From Quercus robur (Eukaryota; Streptophyta; Magnoliopsida; Fagales; Fagaceae): DNA of 64,000 bases. The first letter of the stretch is position 1, and each line of letters opens with the position of its first letter. A program made the position numbers and the translations under genes. Positions 47,641 through 59,756 of this stretch are shown in pieces. The notes under the pieces are model-generated. The model saw only the letters and a list, made by a program, of their open reading frames with translations. It ran no database searches and was not told where the DNA came from. Where the stretch lies: assembly GCF_932294415.1 (NCBI RefSeq), contig NC_065537.1, positions 70,039,761 through 70,103,760 on the forward strand, in the 5' to 3' direction.

Positions 47641-48789
47641 AATTTATAATTTGTATAATGCAAAACCCATGAAACTACCATATCTATTGATAAAACCAAA
47701 CATGCAATCAAAGACCATATCCAAAAGCTCAATTTTGAAACTTGTTATACTAATAGATCATCTAAATTCACCCAAAATTGCAATTGAAGAACCAAATTGA
47801 AGTTTTGTATTCAAAACAGCAGGCTAGAATCAAATTATAAATTTACCAATATCTGAACAATGGATTCAAACTCAAAGAAAAATATCAATAAACATATTCA
47901 TATAAGTTAAATAGACCAAATAATGATGTAGATAACCAAATATTGGCCCACATTGCTCAGAACTTTACAATCAAACCCACCAAAACCAAAATTCAAAGTC
48001 CAAAATTGCAAACAAAACCACAATTATACCCCAGAATAATCTTTGATAACACAGAACATCAAAAACCATTTCACCCAATTTTAGGGTTTTACTAATATGT
48101 GTCTTTAGGGCATACATTAATAAACTAATTTAGAAAAAAATTTATGGAAAAACAAAAAAGTTACCGACTTCTTTTTACAGCTTTTTCAATTCTCCATAAA
48201 ATGTTTCCAAAAATGTATGACTTAATATGTGCCCTAACCGGACCCTTCCTAAAAAATCCCAAATTGACTAAGATAATTACCTGTCAATGTCATCTGCCAG
48301 GGGAAGCTCCTTGACCACACCTTGAAGACCCACAGCACCAATTTGATTTGATTGAGGGGATGGTGACCTTGAGAAAAGGAACAAAGAAAAAAAAAAGCAT
48401 TAGGACTAAGTACAGATCAGACATTAAAAAGAAAAAGAAAAAGAAAAAAAAAAAAAAAAGGAAAAAAAGAGAGTGAGAGAGCTGTGATCAAGAGATAGAA
48501 AGGTTGTGAAAGACTACTAGGAATTAAAATAATCTTCCCTTCATAGGTTTACATTTTTGTGATTATACAAACTACTAAAACTTAAATCTAATTGACATAG
48601 GAAACCCTAACTCTAATTGACTAACAAAGCCAAATTCGAAATGACTGGTGAAATCCCAATTATTGAATCACAAAAATACCATTAACTCTAGTAAAAGCAA
48701 ATAATAATACTAAAAAATCTAAGTAACTATTAACACCTAAAATAAAATACAATTGACTCCAAATCAAATACGACTATATTAAAATAAAT

Positions 48790-50060
48790 CTTCCATTGTG
48801 CTTCCCACATCATCCTCGGCTGGTTTGAGAAAACTTCACCTCGAGACTTGACATGTGAAAGGAAAAATTCTAGTATGGAAAACTTGCTTCAACCCTTGAA
48901 TCAACTTTATTAGCACTGATATGAGATAAACATTGCATTCCTCCGCATCATTGAGTTCAGGAAGAACCACTGTATCTAACTTTCCCACTTCAACAAGCTT
49001 TTTATATTCATGCATCATGGAGGGTTGATCCGTAGCACATGCATCAAACTCATTCACAATATGTGCACCCTCTCATGTTTTGCTTTATTGAAGAACTCTC
49101 TCTTCAGCAAGTATAGCAGAAATGCAGAATCTTCCTTATCAACTGTAGGCAATATATCTGATTCATCGACAAGTTGAAATAAATCTACTACACAAGTTGC
49201 AGATATTTTATCTTGTGGCTTACACTCTACAATATGTTCTCCTTGTTGGCATGAACATTGAAGCAGCATCTGTTGGCACATAACTCTATTTCAACTCTGG
49301 GTTTTGGTGGCTCAACATGATTGTTCCCTATCTTTGAAGCATTATCTTGAGGTTATTGGGCATTCTTTGGAAGAAAGCCTCCAAAAAACTGTGGAGAGCA
49401 TTTAAATCATTCATTGCAGTTTGAAACTTCCAAGCCTTTCAGAGAGGTCTTGGATAGCTTTCCATAGATTCTCTAAGGTCTGTTCCATGGAATATTATGC
49501 TAAAGTCAGCTGAGGATTAGAGACTGAGCAAACACTCATCCCGTTTTAAAATTGTGCAAGGTCAGTACCTTTGCCTAATGTTGTTGCTTCAATCTAGAAA
49601 ATTGGCATGAGGAGATAGGGGTAGGTAATTCTGTTGATAAAACTATAGGAAATATATTATTCTAAAGTGGTCTTTCAATTTTCCCCAAGTAATTGAAGAT
49701 CAATGCAATCTAAACTAAAAGCTCGCATAATAGTTCAATTACTCTAAAGCTCTACCAGCAACTTTCGTTTCAGCAAACCCAACTTTTTTCTTTGTCATCT
49801 AATAAACCCAATTGCTGAATGAATTGGTCCATCTCAAATAACCAAACGTGGAAATCAGGTCTTAATCTTGATAACCATAAAAACAGATGGCTAGAATATT
49901 ACAATGGTTCACTAAAATATATAGTCTCAGCAAATTATTGGAACAGAAACTTGGATTGCTAACTGGCTAATGTGCTCTGGAGTGATCATGGTGAGGGCCT
50001 TGATGGGCATATGGCAAGAGCATATTTGAAGCTTAGGAATTTAATTGTGTGGGCTAATGG
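48790..50060 (-). mobile_element. Decayed LTR-retrotransposon gag-like remnant
   Basis: Minus-strand frames, joined across breaks, recall plant Ty3-type gag: FHVWLFEMDQFIQQLGLLDD, then a KVAGRALE-like block and later MEQTLENLWKAIQDLSERLG. The frame at 49281-49054 is open but unrecognised. Present only in copy A, within intron 1 of the pseudogene. Confidence 0.35.
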
Positions 50061-51329
50061 ACTTGATGGGTAGAAAGCTCTTTTATTTTTTATTTTCCCT
50101 TTGGATTTTGACCAAAGGAGTCAGGCTAAAAGCTAACCATTTTTTATTTAAACGGAGCAAGTCTTGACATTAAGTGATCCAGGGCCTTTGTAGGAAATTT
50201 TGAAGCAGTGACTGAAGACCTCGGTGGCAGCAACGCTTGCAGTGGCTTCTTAATGGACTTCTGGTTGTACGCAGTATTAGGGGACTCAGACAGTGAGCAG
50301 TGGCACAAAAGACCTTGAGACTTGGGCTTCCGGTGATGCTATCAATGCAGTTGCCAGTTCAACTTGGTATGATGCCGTTTCAAGGGCAAGTCTAAATCAA
50401 GGCTGCTGGACTAAGATGGGCTCGTCAGTCGGCATGGGTGAGTGGTCAAATTGGGTTCTAGAGTTGGGCCAATGATTGTGAGAGGGGCTATGGTGGCAAA
50501 GATGCGTACTTAGGAGACTGCATAGGTTTCATTGGTAATTTTTTTAGTGAACCATGGGATGCTTGACAATAACATATTGAAGTTTCCTCACATACTAAAA
50601 TTGATGCAGGACAAACCAAAGCAATGCAACGATAGATTTGAAGAAGGAAAATAAAAAATATGTAACCTAAGAGTTAGCAGCTAGGCCTGCTTGGAGTCAG
50701 TTCCATGTTATGCCGGTAGGACAAATGTTTTCAAGCATAAAATAAGGGAAAACATCCTCCATTATTTTCTGACATTTTACAAATTTATGTTCCAAGATTG
50801 ACCTAAGTTCCTACCATCAAATGAATAGAAAATATTCCAGAAATCCATTTTCTTTCCCTTGATTACACATAAAACAAATAGAGCCAAAGTGCAATAACAA
50901 TCCATTATTTCTAATATGAGAATTCCCTGTCTAGAAACAAAATTAGAAAAAAATGAACATATATAAAATAATATTAGCTAGAGGAAGCACAAAAAGTTTC
51001 AAACCATGTTAACCAAGGATATCATATTTTGTTGTACATAAATTTAAAATGAGTATGTTATGAATTTTAACTAACCAAAACTGCTTCTTTCAACATGTCC
51101 AAAGAACATAAGAGACCCACATAACTTGTTAAAAATTTCCATGAACTTTATCATTATACGCTGCTGGCAGCCACACTAAAGACTTGTAAAAGGCAGGGAG
51201 GGCTCGTGCCAACCACAAATATGGGTTGAGGCCAAACATTTAAAAGTTTTTTTAACCACGTAACTGCAGGTAGTGTCATGAAATTTTGTTACGGGTTTAG
51301 CAATGGAACTCAAGTCAATGATATTACTT

Positions 51330-51925
51330 AAATATAGTGTGCAATCAAAGGTTCCTCCAAGGGTAGCTTTCTTTTCATGGTCTGCCTCCTTAGGTAAGAT
51401 TTTAACTACTGACAACCTTTGCAAAAGGCGTATTCTTGTTCTTGATTGGTGCTATATGTGTAAGAGTTGTGGGGAGTTGGTCGATCACCCTCTTCTTCAT
51501 TACCCCATAGCTTGTGAGTTGTGGTCATTGGCGTTTTGTTTGTTTGGAATTCACTGGGTTATGCCACACAAGATTATTGAGTTGTTTGAGTCTTGGTAGG
51601 GTAAGTTTGGGCGGCATCGCAACATAGACTTTTGGAGACTGTGCCGCATTGTTTGATGTGGTGTATTTGGCGTGAAAGAAATGCTAGAAGTTTTGAGGGA
51701 TGTGAATGTTCTACGCTAGAGATTAAGTCCTTTTTCTTGCAAACTCTCCTTGATAGAAATGTGGCTTTGTCTCATTTTTCTTGTTTTTCCCTTCTTGTTT
51801 TACTTGTCGTTGTAATTCTGGTTCTTTATTTGTGCCCCATAGTATATCTCCAATGTACTCAGGTTGGCTTTATTTTTAATAATATTTTACGTTACCTATA
51901 AAAAAAAAAAAAATATAGTGTGCAA
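51330..51925 (+). mobile_element. 5'-truncated LINE with 15-bp target-site duplication
   Basis: AAATATAGTGTGCAA is present at 51330-51344 and 51911-51925. The 566 bp between encode the C-terminal reverse-transcriptase zinc-binding region (KVPPRVAFFSWSASLGKILT, a CYMCKSCGELVDHPLLHY motif, HCLMWCIWRERNARSFEG) and end CGTTACCTAT plus A-run. Copy B at about 60943-60957 has the same word once and no insert: an exact empty site. Confidence 0.88.
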
Positions 51926-53103
51926 GTTCCTCTCTTAAACGACCATCAAGAATACTTCACATCATGTCATTTACTAATACACTGTTTTGTACTTGACATA
52001 TTGTTTTGCATCAATGTAAATTAATATGACGAAAATAGTAACATATTTTTAGACTGAATCCAAAACAATATGTCATGTACAAAACACAGTATCAGAAGGC
52101 AATGACAATATGTCAGAATGCAAGCCTCATGAAAAGGAACACATTTTCAGATTGAATATGGAGTAGATTTGACAAGGTCTACGTATAAATAAATAAAAAA
52201 AAGTTGATAACATCATTCTTTCATTAATATTTATCATTCCCTGCTAGCAAATGTCTAATCCCATCATCAACCACAACCACAAAAGGGAATTTAACAATTT
52301 TGACTATTCTTTTTAGCCATTCAAGAGCAAATTAATTAACATCCAGATGCAGTATATTTAGATTTGAAACTTAATGTTTACTTATAGCCACACAACAACA
52401 TGTAATATATACCAAGAATAAGATAGAACTGTGGAAAGTTAATGATGAAATTTTGAGTTGAATCGAGCTTTTACCTGAATTTCCTCTTCCTGCTCACTAC
52501 CCATTGGGAACGTACAACATTTGGTTTGTCGAGTAAGACAAGGTTCTCCACATAGTTATCAGTACAAAAATTAATTGTCCACCCAGGAATGCCCAAATTC
52601 TTAACGTGCTGGCTCTCAGGGTCATATGAAGAGAGCTCTGTATCATCTCCTATATCATTCCTCCCCATTGTTCCATAAATACTACATGGCCATTTTCCCG
52701 GAAACCGAATACCCTGCAAATATATCCACTGAGATCAACAGTGAACAGTTCAGTCCAGGACTTAACAATGCCATATTCTTTCATCACCCAAATGGAATAA
52801 CAACACTTGTTGTCCACAAGCTCATTAAATACTAGAGAAAGTGATCCCCTGAATCCATAAATATGAAACCTATTTTTCGCTCTGACTTTAGCCTTTGGCA
52901 ATGCTATCCTGTGAAAAACCTCCTCGCTAAAATCAAATGACAAAACAAATGGACAAACTTTTAATCCATCAGTATAGCTCACCTGAAAATGGACAGCCCC
53001 ATTTATAAAGGCCACTGCTGTGTGCCAACCATACTGAAACTCAAACATAATCTCAGGCGAAAGCGAGGCACCAGCACTAGTTTTTCTGCCCTCTTTGAAT
53101 TTG

Positions 53104-53145
53104 TTAGTATTATATTTTTTTGATAAACATTTATTAGTATTATAT
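53104..53145 (-). mobile_element. Micro-insertion in the F-box pseudogene, copy A
   Basis: TTAGTATTATAT stands at 53104-53115 and 53134-53145. The 18-bp insert is a T-run plus GATAAACATTTA (minus strand ...GTTTATC plus A-run). It lies in the altered middle of the FBA domain. Confidence 0.5.
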
Positions 53146-53600
53146 GGAAATGCAATTCTCATCAGGTCCGTAATAAATTTTCTAATACAGGGATTCCAAA
53201 GAATAAAGCGCTTGTCTTCAAAAAGGCAAAACAATCCATTTACCGAACCGATTAAGTTAAAAGAACTCGTTAGTGGGAACTCAACATTCTGAAATTGATG
53301 AAATGAGGAGTCATTATTGTCATCGTGGATGAATTTGTAATGCCTACAATCGCTGTCGTCGATAACAATTAATTTGTTGGAGTTGGAGGGAAGTGAAAGT
53401 GAACGAGTGAGGTGGGAATCGATGAAGGCAGGGGTATGATTAGAGATTTCCATGATTTTGAAACGCATCTTAATCGAATTAGAGGTTTCACGGATAGTCT
53501 GTGCAGGATTTCTATCAGCACTTCATCTGGGAGATAATCCGACATTCCTTTCGATTCTTACTTCTCTTAACCCCAATTGAGAATTTGAGGGCTACTGTTT

Positions 53601-55217
53601 CTGGTGGGAAAAACCGGTGAGAATGAGTGTGGATTTAGCTACGGCGTTCAAGTAAGTGAATAACTTAAAACTTATAAAGTTGTTTAGGGTTACCATCTTG
53701 CTTACACTGAAACCTAATTACTGCAATCATTAGAAGCAGATGTTAAATGTGAAAAGAAGAAACACCACACTATCTTACTTTAAAAATTTTTCAAAAAAAA
53801 TTAATTGCTCCATTTGTTTTGAAATAAAATATTTTTTGGAAAATTATTTTCAATTTTTAGGTATTTGTTTGCATATAAAATGTGGTCAAATTTGTAGAAT
53901 ATTTTTTGTTGAGTGTAAAATCTTTTATAAAAAGCTGTAAAAATGTTTTACATTTAAAACAACCAATGAACTCCTCTGTAATTTTAAAACAACCAATGAA
54001 CTCCGTTGTCCTAGAAGTGTCAATATTATGGCATCAAGAATACACTAACCAATGAATTCTAATCAATTCTTCAACAAATAAAGAAATAACCAAACACCCA
54101 AATCAAATCAATATCCTATAAAGAACCGACACAAATTTTCTCTCATTATGTACCATACTCCACAAACATAATTGCGTAGAAAATATTTTTGAAATTCATT
54201 TTCTTTCCCCATCCTTGAAACAAATATGGATAAAGTGCAATAGTAAGCTAGGAAGCACAGACACTTCATTTAGGATGCTATACCTGTGTCATATTTATGT
54301 TGTACCCATGTTATACCGGTGTTGTATTAACAATTTTAAATTATAATTTTTAGAAATTACTTATGTTATCATGTTGTACCCGTGTCCATACCCAAACCCG
54401 TGTCTATATCCGTGCTTCCTAGATAGAAAGTAACTATCATGTATAAATAGTTCTATCTACAGGAAATGGAAAGTGTCAAACTATGTAACTCCAAGGGGTA
54501 TATTATATTGTGTTGTGCTTGTACATACATTTGAAATGCATATATTCCGAATTTTTGCCAAACAGAAATGCTTCTTTCAGCTTGTCCAAAGAACATAACC
54601 AATTACCATAGATCTGGTTTTCTCCCTATAGCAACCAGACCATGTAACAATCAAAGAATGTAAAATAAAAATCCTATTCTATACACAAATCTATTCCAAA
54701 ATTCTATCCACAAAACTCTAATAAATTTCCATTGGTAGGCCCAAAAAATTATTTTAGAAGACAGTGTCCAATTTACCCTCCCTTCCCCACTAACATCAAT
54801 ATCCTTTCCATATCAACACACAACCAAAGTAAATCAATAGAGTGATGAAGATAAAAAGTCTATAAGTCATATATTCAGCTAAACAAAACAACTTATTTAT
54901 GGCCAATCACCACTTTTTCTCCTTAAAGTTTTTCCCATTTTTCAATTTGTTCCGTAGAGTTTCAAAAGTAGCAATCAAAACCTTTAAAATTTGTAATGTA
55001 AAATAATCCAAATCGATCCTTAAACTTTGACCCATTACCCATTTTCTTCCTATTTAAATCCTTGTATTGTCCCAACATTAGATTAGAGAACTATTCAACA
55101 AATTCAAGTATAAAAAAGTGGCAATATTTTTTTTTTTTTTTTTTGGTTCCATGTCAATACCATGTAGCAATTATAAGTGATCGTGGTGGCCACTGGTCAC
55201 TTGTCGTGTCCCTGTCA
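53601..55217. other. Spacer between the duplicated segments
   Basis: No gene was found. About 54140-54620 repeats copy A 50830-51110 (shared TTTCATTTTCTTTCCC-like, GTGCAATA, and TGCTTCTTTCA..TTGTCCAAAGAACATAA), so a third partial copy of the segment lies here. About 54900-55060 has lines of the type 'CCTTAAACTTTGACCC'. Confidence 0.5.
54250..54420. mobile_element. MITE-like element with AGGAAGCAC/GTGCTTCCT ends
   Basis: AGGAAGCACAGACAC is mirrored by GTGTCTATATCCGTGCTTCCT over the 171-bp unit. It interrupts sequence related to 50900-50950. A half copy is at 4995-5115. Confidence 0.55.
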
Positions 55218-55717
55218 ATATAACAATAATTACTACAAATTATCATTTTTTTAGCTCAACCAAACAAAGCAAATGCATATTCATTTTCTATCATTCCACT
55301 TTCCCACTCCTTCAACCAAACACACATCAACGAAATTACAAATCTTTCATTGCTCTTACTTTTTTATCCTCCTACTTTTCAATAACATGATTACAAGTTA
55401 TTAAACTGCACATAATACAAATATGAAAGTTGGATTACAAAATATAAATTGCTCCACATTGAGTGATTTTTGTACCTATAACACAAGGATAAATTTATTA
55501 GTATTTTATCTAGAAAAATAATATAATTCCAAACATAATTTGAACACCACAATAATAAGAAATCTTCTCATATAAATTAATTGCATATTTTATCACTGTC
55601 AAACAAGTCCAACTTTATAAAATGCATATTTCATTACTATCAAACAAGTCCAACATTTTCCAAGTATAATGACATATTACCACGAGGTGGCAACTCTTAG
55701 CACGTTGAAGAAGATTT

Positions 55718-58700
55718 TTATCCAAGATATGAACCAATATCTCCAACACCGCTAGAAGTGTTTTCAACCTAAAATGACCAATAAATGAATAGCTCCATTA
55801 CTTAATATTATGAAAAAAGTGAGAAAAAAGGATAATATATATATATATATAAAATGTAAAAGCATAATGTAGTCATAACCTGGTTATTCCATTGTTGAAC
55901 CGATAAGAACAGTGATTTTAAAGTGGCCATTTGCGATTTTAAAGAGGTCATTTCTATTTTTAAAGTGGCTATTTCTTCCTGTTGATGTACCATTGCCTTT
56001 TTGAGCTTGCAGATTGTTTCTTTATCGCTGACTCTCTCTTCCTGTTGATCTACCATTGCCTTTTTGAGCTTGCAGATTGTTTCTTTATCTCTTACTCTCT
56101 CATCCTTTGATTCCACCCTATGATAAGATAAATGCATTGTAAGATATATAATATTTAACTCACGACATTTAATAACTAAGCATATTATTAATGTAAAATA
56201 AATTTATTATTGTGAGACATAATTAATCATCCCTCATTTATTAAGCAAACATATTTATTGTAAAACATTTTAAAACTGAACATATATATGGTAAGACAAA
56301 TTTATTGTATGATATTCATTATTTACCAATTTTAATGAAATACTAATCATCCACTATACTAATTGTGAGATACTAAAAATATGGCCACTTCTTTATAATT
56401 TCCTTTCAATTGATCAACCATTTAGATGAGGAGTGGCCCAAAGTCAAACTAATCATATAGTGCATTACCTACATTCAGAATATGAATGGTGTCATTAGCC
56501 TTAAAAAAGAAAAAAAAAAAAGAAAAAGAAAAAAGAAATACCACATTCCCTCTAAAACAATTCTGCAGTAAATGAAGGATGTTAATTCTCCACTTGCCAC
56601 CACAGTATAATGAACTTGTAAAATTGAATAACAATCCCACGCATAATCAAAAACCCAACAAAGAGCCAAGTAGAAAAACTGAACTTAATCTGTAATCCAC
56701 AACAAAATGCCAAGTAATACTTTTTTTTTTTTTTTTGATAAGTAAGAAAGAAGTATATTCAAAAGGCTACCTCATGAAAACAGAGGCAGAACAGACAATA
56801 CAGAGAGAGAAACAAACAGAAAAAAGAAAAGAGAACAAGAAAACAAGCAGAAAACAACAAAGAACTAAATACAAAGGAACAAAGGGAGGGAATCACTAGA
56901 GGTGAGTCCCCAAGCCCTAGACCAATCAAAAAGAGAACCACAAAAATAAGCGAGCAACTGGTCATCGGATTTGTCTCTGTCCTCAAAAGTTCGCCAATTC
57001 CGCACCCTCCAAATACACCACATTAGGCACAACGGAGCTAAATTCCAAATGCTAGAAGAGTGCTTTCCAAACCAGTTCCACCAACTGAAGAGCATTTCTG
57101 CAACCGATCTAGGCAAGACCCAAGAAATCCCAAAAGATCTGAAAATCAAGCTCCACAACTTATAAGCTTTTTCACAATGGAGAAGCAAATAATTCACCGT
57201 CTCCCCATTGCAACGACACATAATACACCAATCAACCAGCTCAAAGCCTCTACACCACAAAGTGTCCCCTGTAAGAATCTTCTCCCAAGCTGCAGTCCAA
57301 ACAAAGAAAGAGACGTGCGTAGGAACCTTAACCTTCCAAATACCTTTCCAAGGAAAAGTAAAAGGCAAGGGACTTCGAAGCTTGTCATAAAAGGAGCGAA
57401 TGTTGAAATCCCCCTTCTTCGACAATTTCCAAATCATGCGGTCTCCTTGCTCGGAGTGAGGTAAACAAGAATCCAAGGTATGGAGAAATTCATCCACCTC
57501 TCCCATCTCCCAATCATTAGGATCCCTAAGTAAAGGAACCTTCCAACTTCTACGAGCCTCGGTCCCCAATCTTTCGAGAGACGAGGCCACAGAAGCCTCT
57601 CTATTAGTAACAATCCCATACACGACCGGGAAGGAAAGATGGAGTGGAGAGTCCCCACACCACTGATCTGTCCAAAACTTCACTCTATCCCCCACCCCTA
57701 TCTCAAACCAGATAAACTTGCTAAAAACCTCCCAACCTTTTCGGATACTTCTCCATAAACCACACCCATGAACACCCCTACCCAGCTTGGAAGACCAACC
57801 CCCCCACTCTTCCCCAAACTTCAAAGCTACAACCCTCCTCCAAAGACGAGTCTCCTCAACCCCAAACCGCCATAACCACTTTTCAAGTAAAGCTTTATTA
57901 AAGGTAGTTAGTTTCCTAATACCCAAGCCACCATTAACCTTAGGAGCACACACCTTATCCCACCCCACCAAATGAACCTTCAACTCCCCCCACAGGAAGT
58001 CCCTCTGAATCTTCTCAATTTTATTAGCCACTTGCGATGGGATGGTGAAAAGAGATAAATAGTAAGTAGGAAGGCTGGAAAGCGTACTCTTGAGCAGCGT
58101 CAATCTTCCACTTTTTGACAAATACAACTTCTTCCACCCGGCCAACCTCCGATTAATCTTCTCCAAGATAGGATTCCAAATAGAAGGGGACTTATGAGAA
58201 GCCCCCAACGGCATACCAAGATAGGTCATAGGCAAGGACCCAATCCGGCAACCCAAAATCTCTGCCAAGGCATGAATATTATTAACCTCCCCTACTGGAA
58301 CCATCTCACTCTTCAGGACATTAACCTTCAAACCAGTCACAGTCTGAAAACAAAGGAGAAGCATCCGCACATGAAGGATCTGCTCCACTTCCGCATCACA
58401 AAACAGAATAGTATCATCCGCAAATAGAAGATGCGAGACACATTCCCCTTCACCCCGTCTTCCATCAGCCTTGAAACCCCTAATCAGGCCAGCACCTTCA
58501 ACTCTTTTCAACATCCTACTTAAGACCGCCATCATGACTAGAAACAACATTGGAGATAGCGGATCCCCTTGTCTCAGACCCCTCGTGCTCCCAAAAAAAT
58601 CAGCTGGAGCCCCATTAATCAAAATAGAAAATTGGACCGTTGAGCCAAGTAATACTTGATATAGGAATAGAAAATAAACTATAGAGCACATAAGCAACAC

Positions 58701-59691
58701 AACAGAACAATCAAAGAATATTTCAAATACACTAGATTTTAGCAAAAGAAAAAACTAAGAGAGAAAAGGAAAAGCATACCCTTCACCACTTCCCCCCCCC
58801 CCCCCCCCCCTTTTTTTCTATACCAGTTTAACTCTAACTGTACACCATAAAATGGGAATTATTAAATCATGCCTAACCATACCATATAAAAGCCATATCC
58901 AATAAGGCATTTATAATCCATATTATGAAAAGCCCATGAAATTACTAGGTCCATTGACAAAGCCAAGCATGCAATCAAAACACATCCAAAAGCTTGATTT
59001 TGAACTTGTTATCCTAATAGATCATCTAAATCTATCCAAAATTGCAATTAAAGCAACCAAATTGAAGTTTTCTATCCAAAACAAGCTACAATCAATAATA
59101 AATTAACCAATATCTGAACAATGGATTCAAACGCAAAGAAAAATATCAAAGAATGGATTCATATAAGTTAAAGGGACCAAATGATGTTGCAAATAACCAA
59201 ATATTGGCCCACACTGCTCAAAACATTTACAACGAAACCCACCAGAATCCAAAATTTAAAGTCTAAAATTGCAAACAACCACAATTACACCCCAGAATAA
59301 TCTCGGATAACACAGAATACCAAAACCATTACATCCAATTCCTCAAAAAACCCTAAATTGTCTAAGATAATTACCTGCCAATGCCACCCGCCAAGGGCAG
59401 CGCCTTCTTGACCACACCTTGAAGACCCACAGCACTGATTTGATCCAATTTAGGGGGTGGTGACCTTGAGAAATTGGGGAAAAAAAAAAAGCTTTAGGTC
59501 CAAGTACATATCAGACACTAAAAGGAAAAAAGGAAAATAAGAGAGAATGAGAGCTGTGATCAAGTGATAGAAAGGTAGTGAAAGAGAGAATCAATTTAGA
59601 GAGAGAAGACAATGTGAAAAGGGGAAAAAGAAGGTCGACTGCACCATTGGCAATGACCAACAACAGCGGTGTTGCTTGGATGACAGCATCC

Positions 59692-59756
<65 letters not shown>

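Larger units (their letters stand above)
46074..53545 (-). pseudogene. F-box/FBA-coiled-coil gene, copy A (broken)
   Basis: Equivalent exons, in coding order: 53545-52475, 48367-48281, 46438-46223, 46118-46074. The F-box start (MSDYLPDEVLIEILHRL) and FBA body (ILWNPCIRKFIT) are recognisable. Breaks relative to copy B: one base is missing just after the F-box (near 53435). A stretch of the FBA domain is lost and replaced around 53090-53190, with a micro-insertion at 53116-53133. Another frame change lies near 52650-52700. A 38-bp insertion plus duplication in exon 3 shifts the coiled-coil frame. Intron 1 holds a LINE fragment and a gag-like remnant, and intron 2 a solo LTR. Splice sites are still intact (exon 1 donor AG/GTAAAAG), so it may still be transcribed. 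Confidence 0.75.
45367..53600. repeat. Segmental duplication, copy A
   Basis: From ACAATAATTACTACAAATTA at about 45370 this segment aligns in order with 55218-62680. Matching blocks include 45900-46440 with 55560-56120, 47574-48480 with 58870-59580, 50600-50700 with 60310-60405, 51100-51344 with 60715-60957, and 51926-53600 with 60958-62680. Copy A carries a solo LTR, a LINE fragment, several micro-insertions and a decayed gag-like segment that copy B lacks. Confidence 0.8.

Noticed and set aside
55808..56137. Coiled-coil frame as a separate small gene
   Set aside because: It begins with no good start codon and its edges are splice sites in phase with the upstream F-box exons, so it is placed in that gene.
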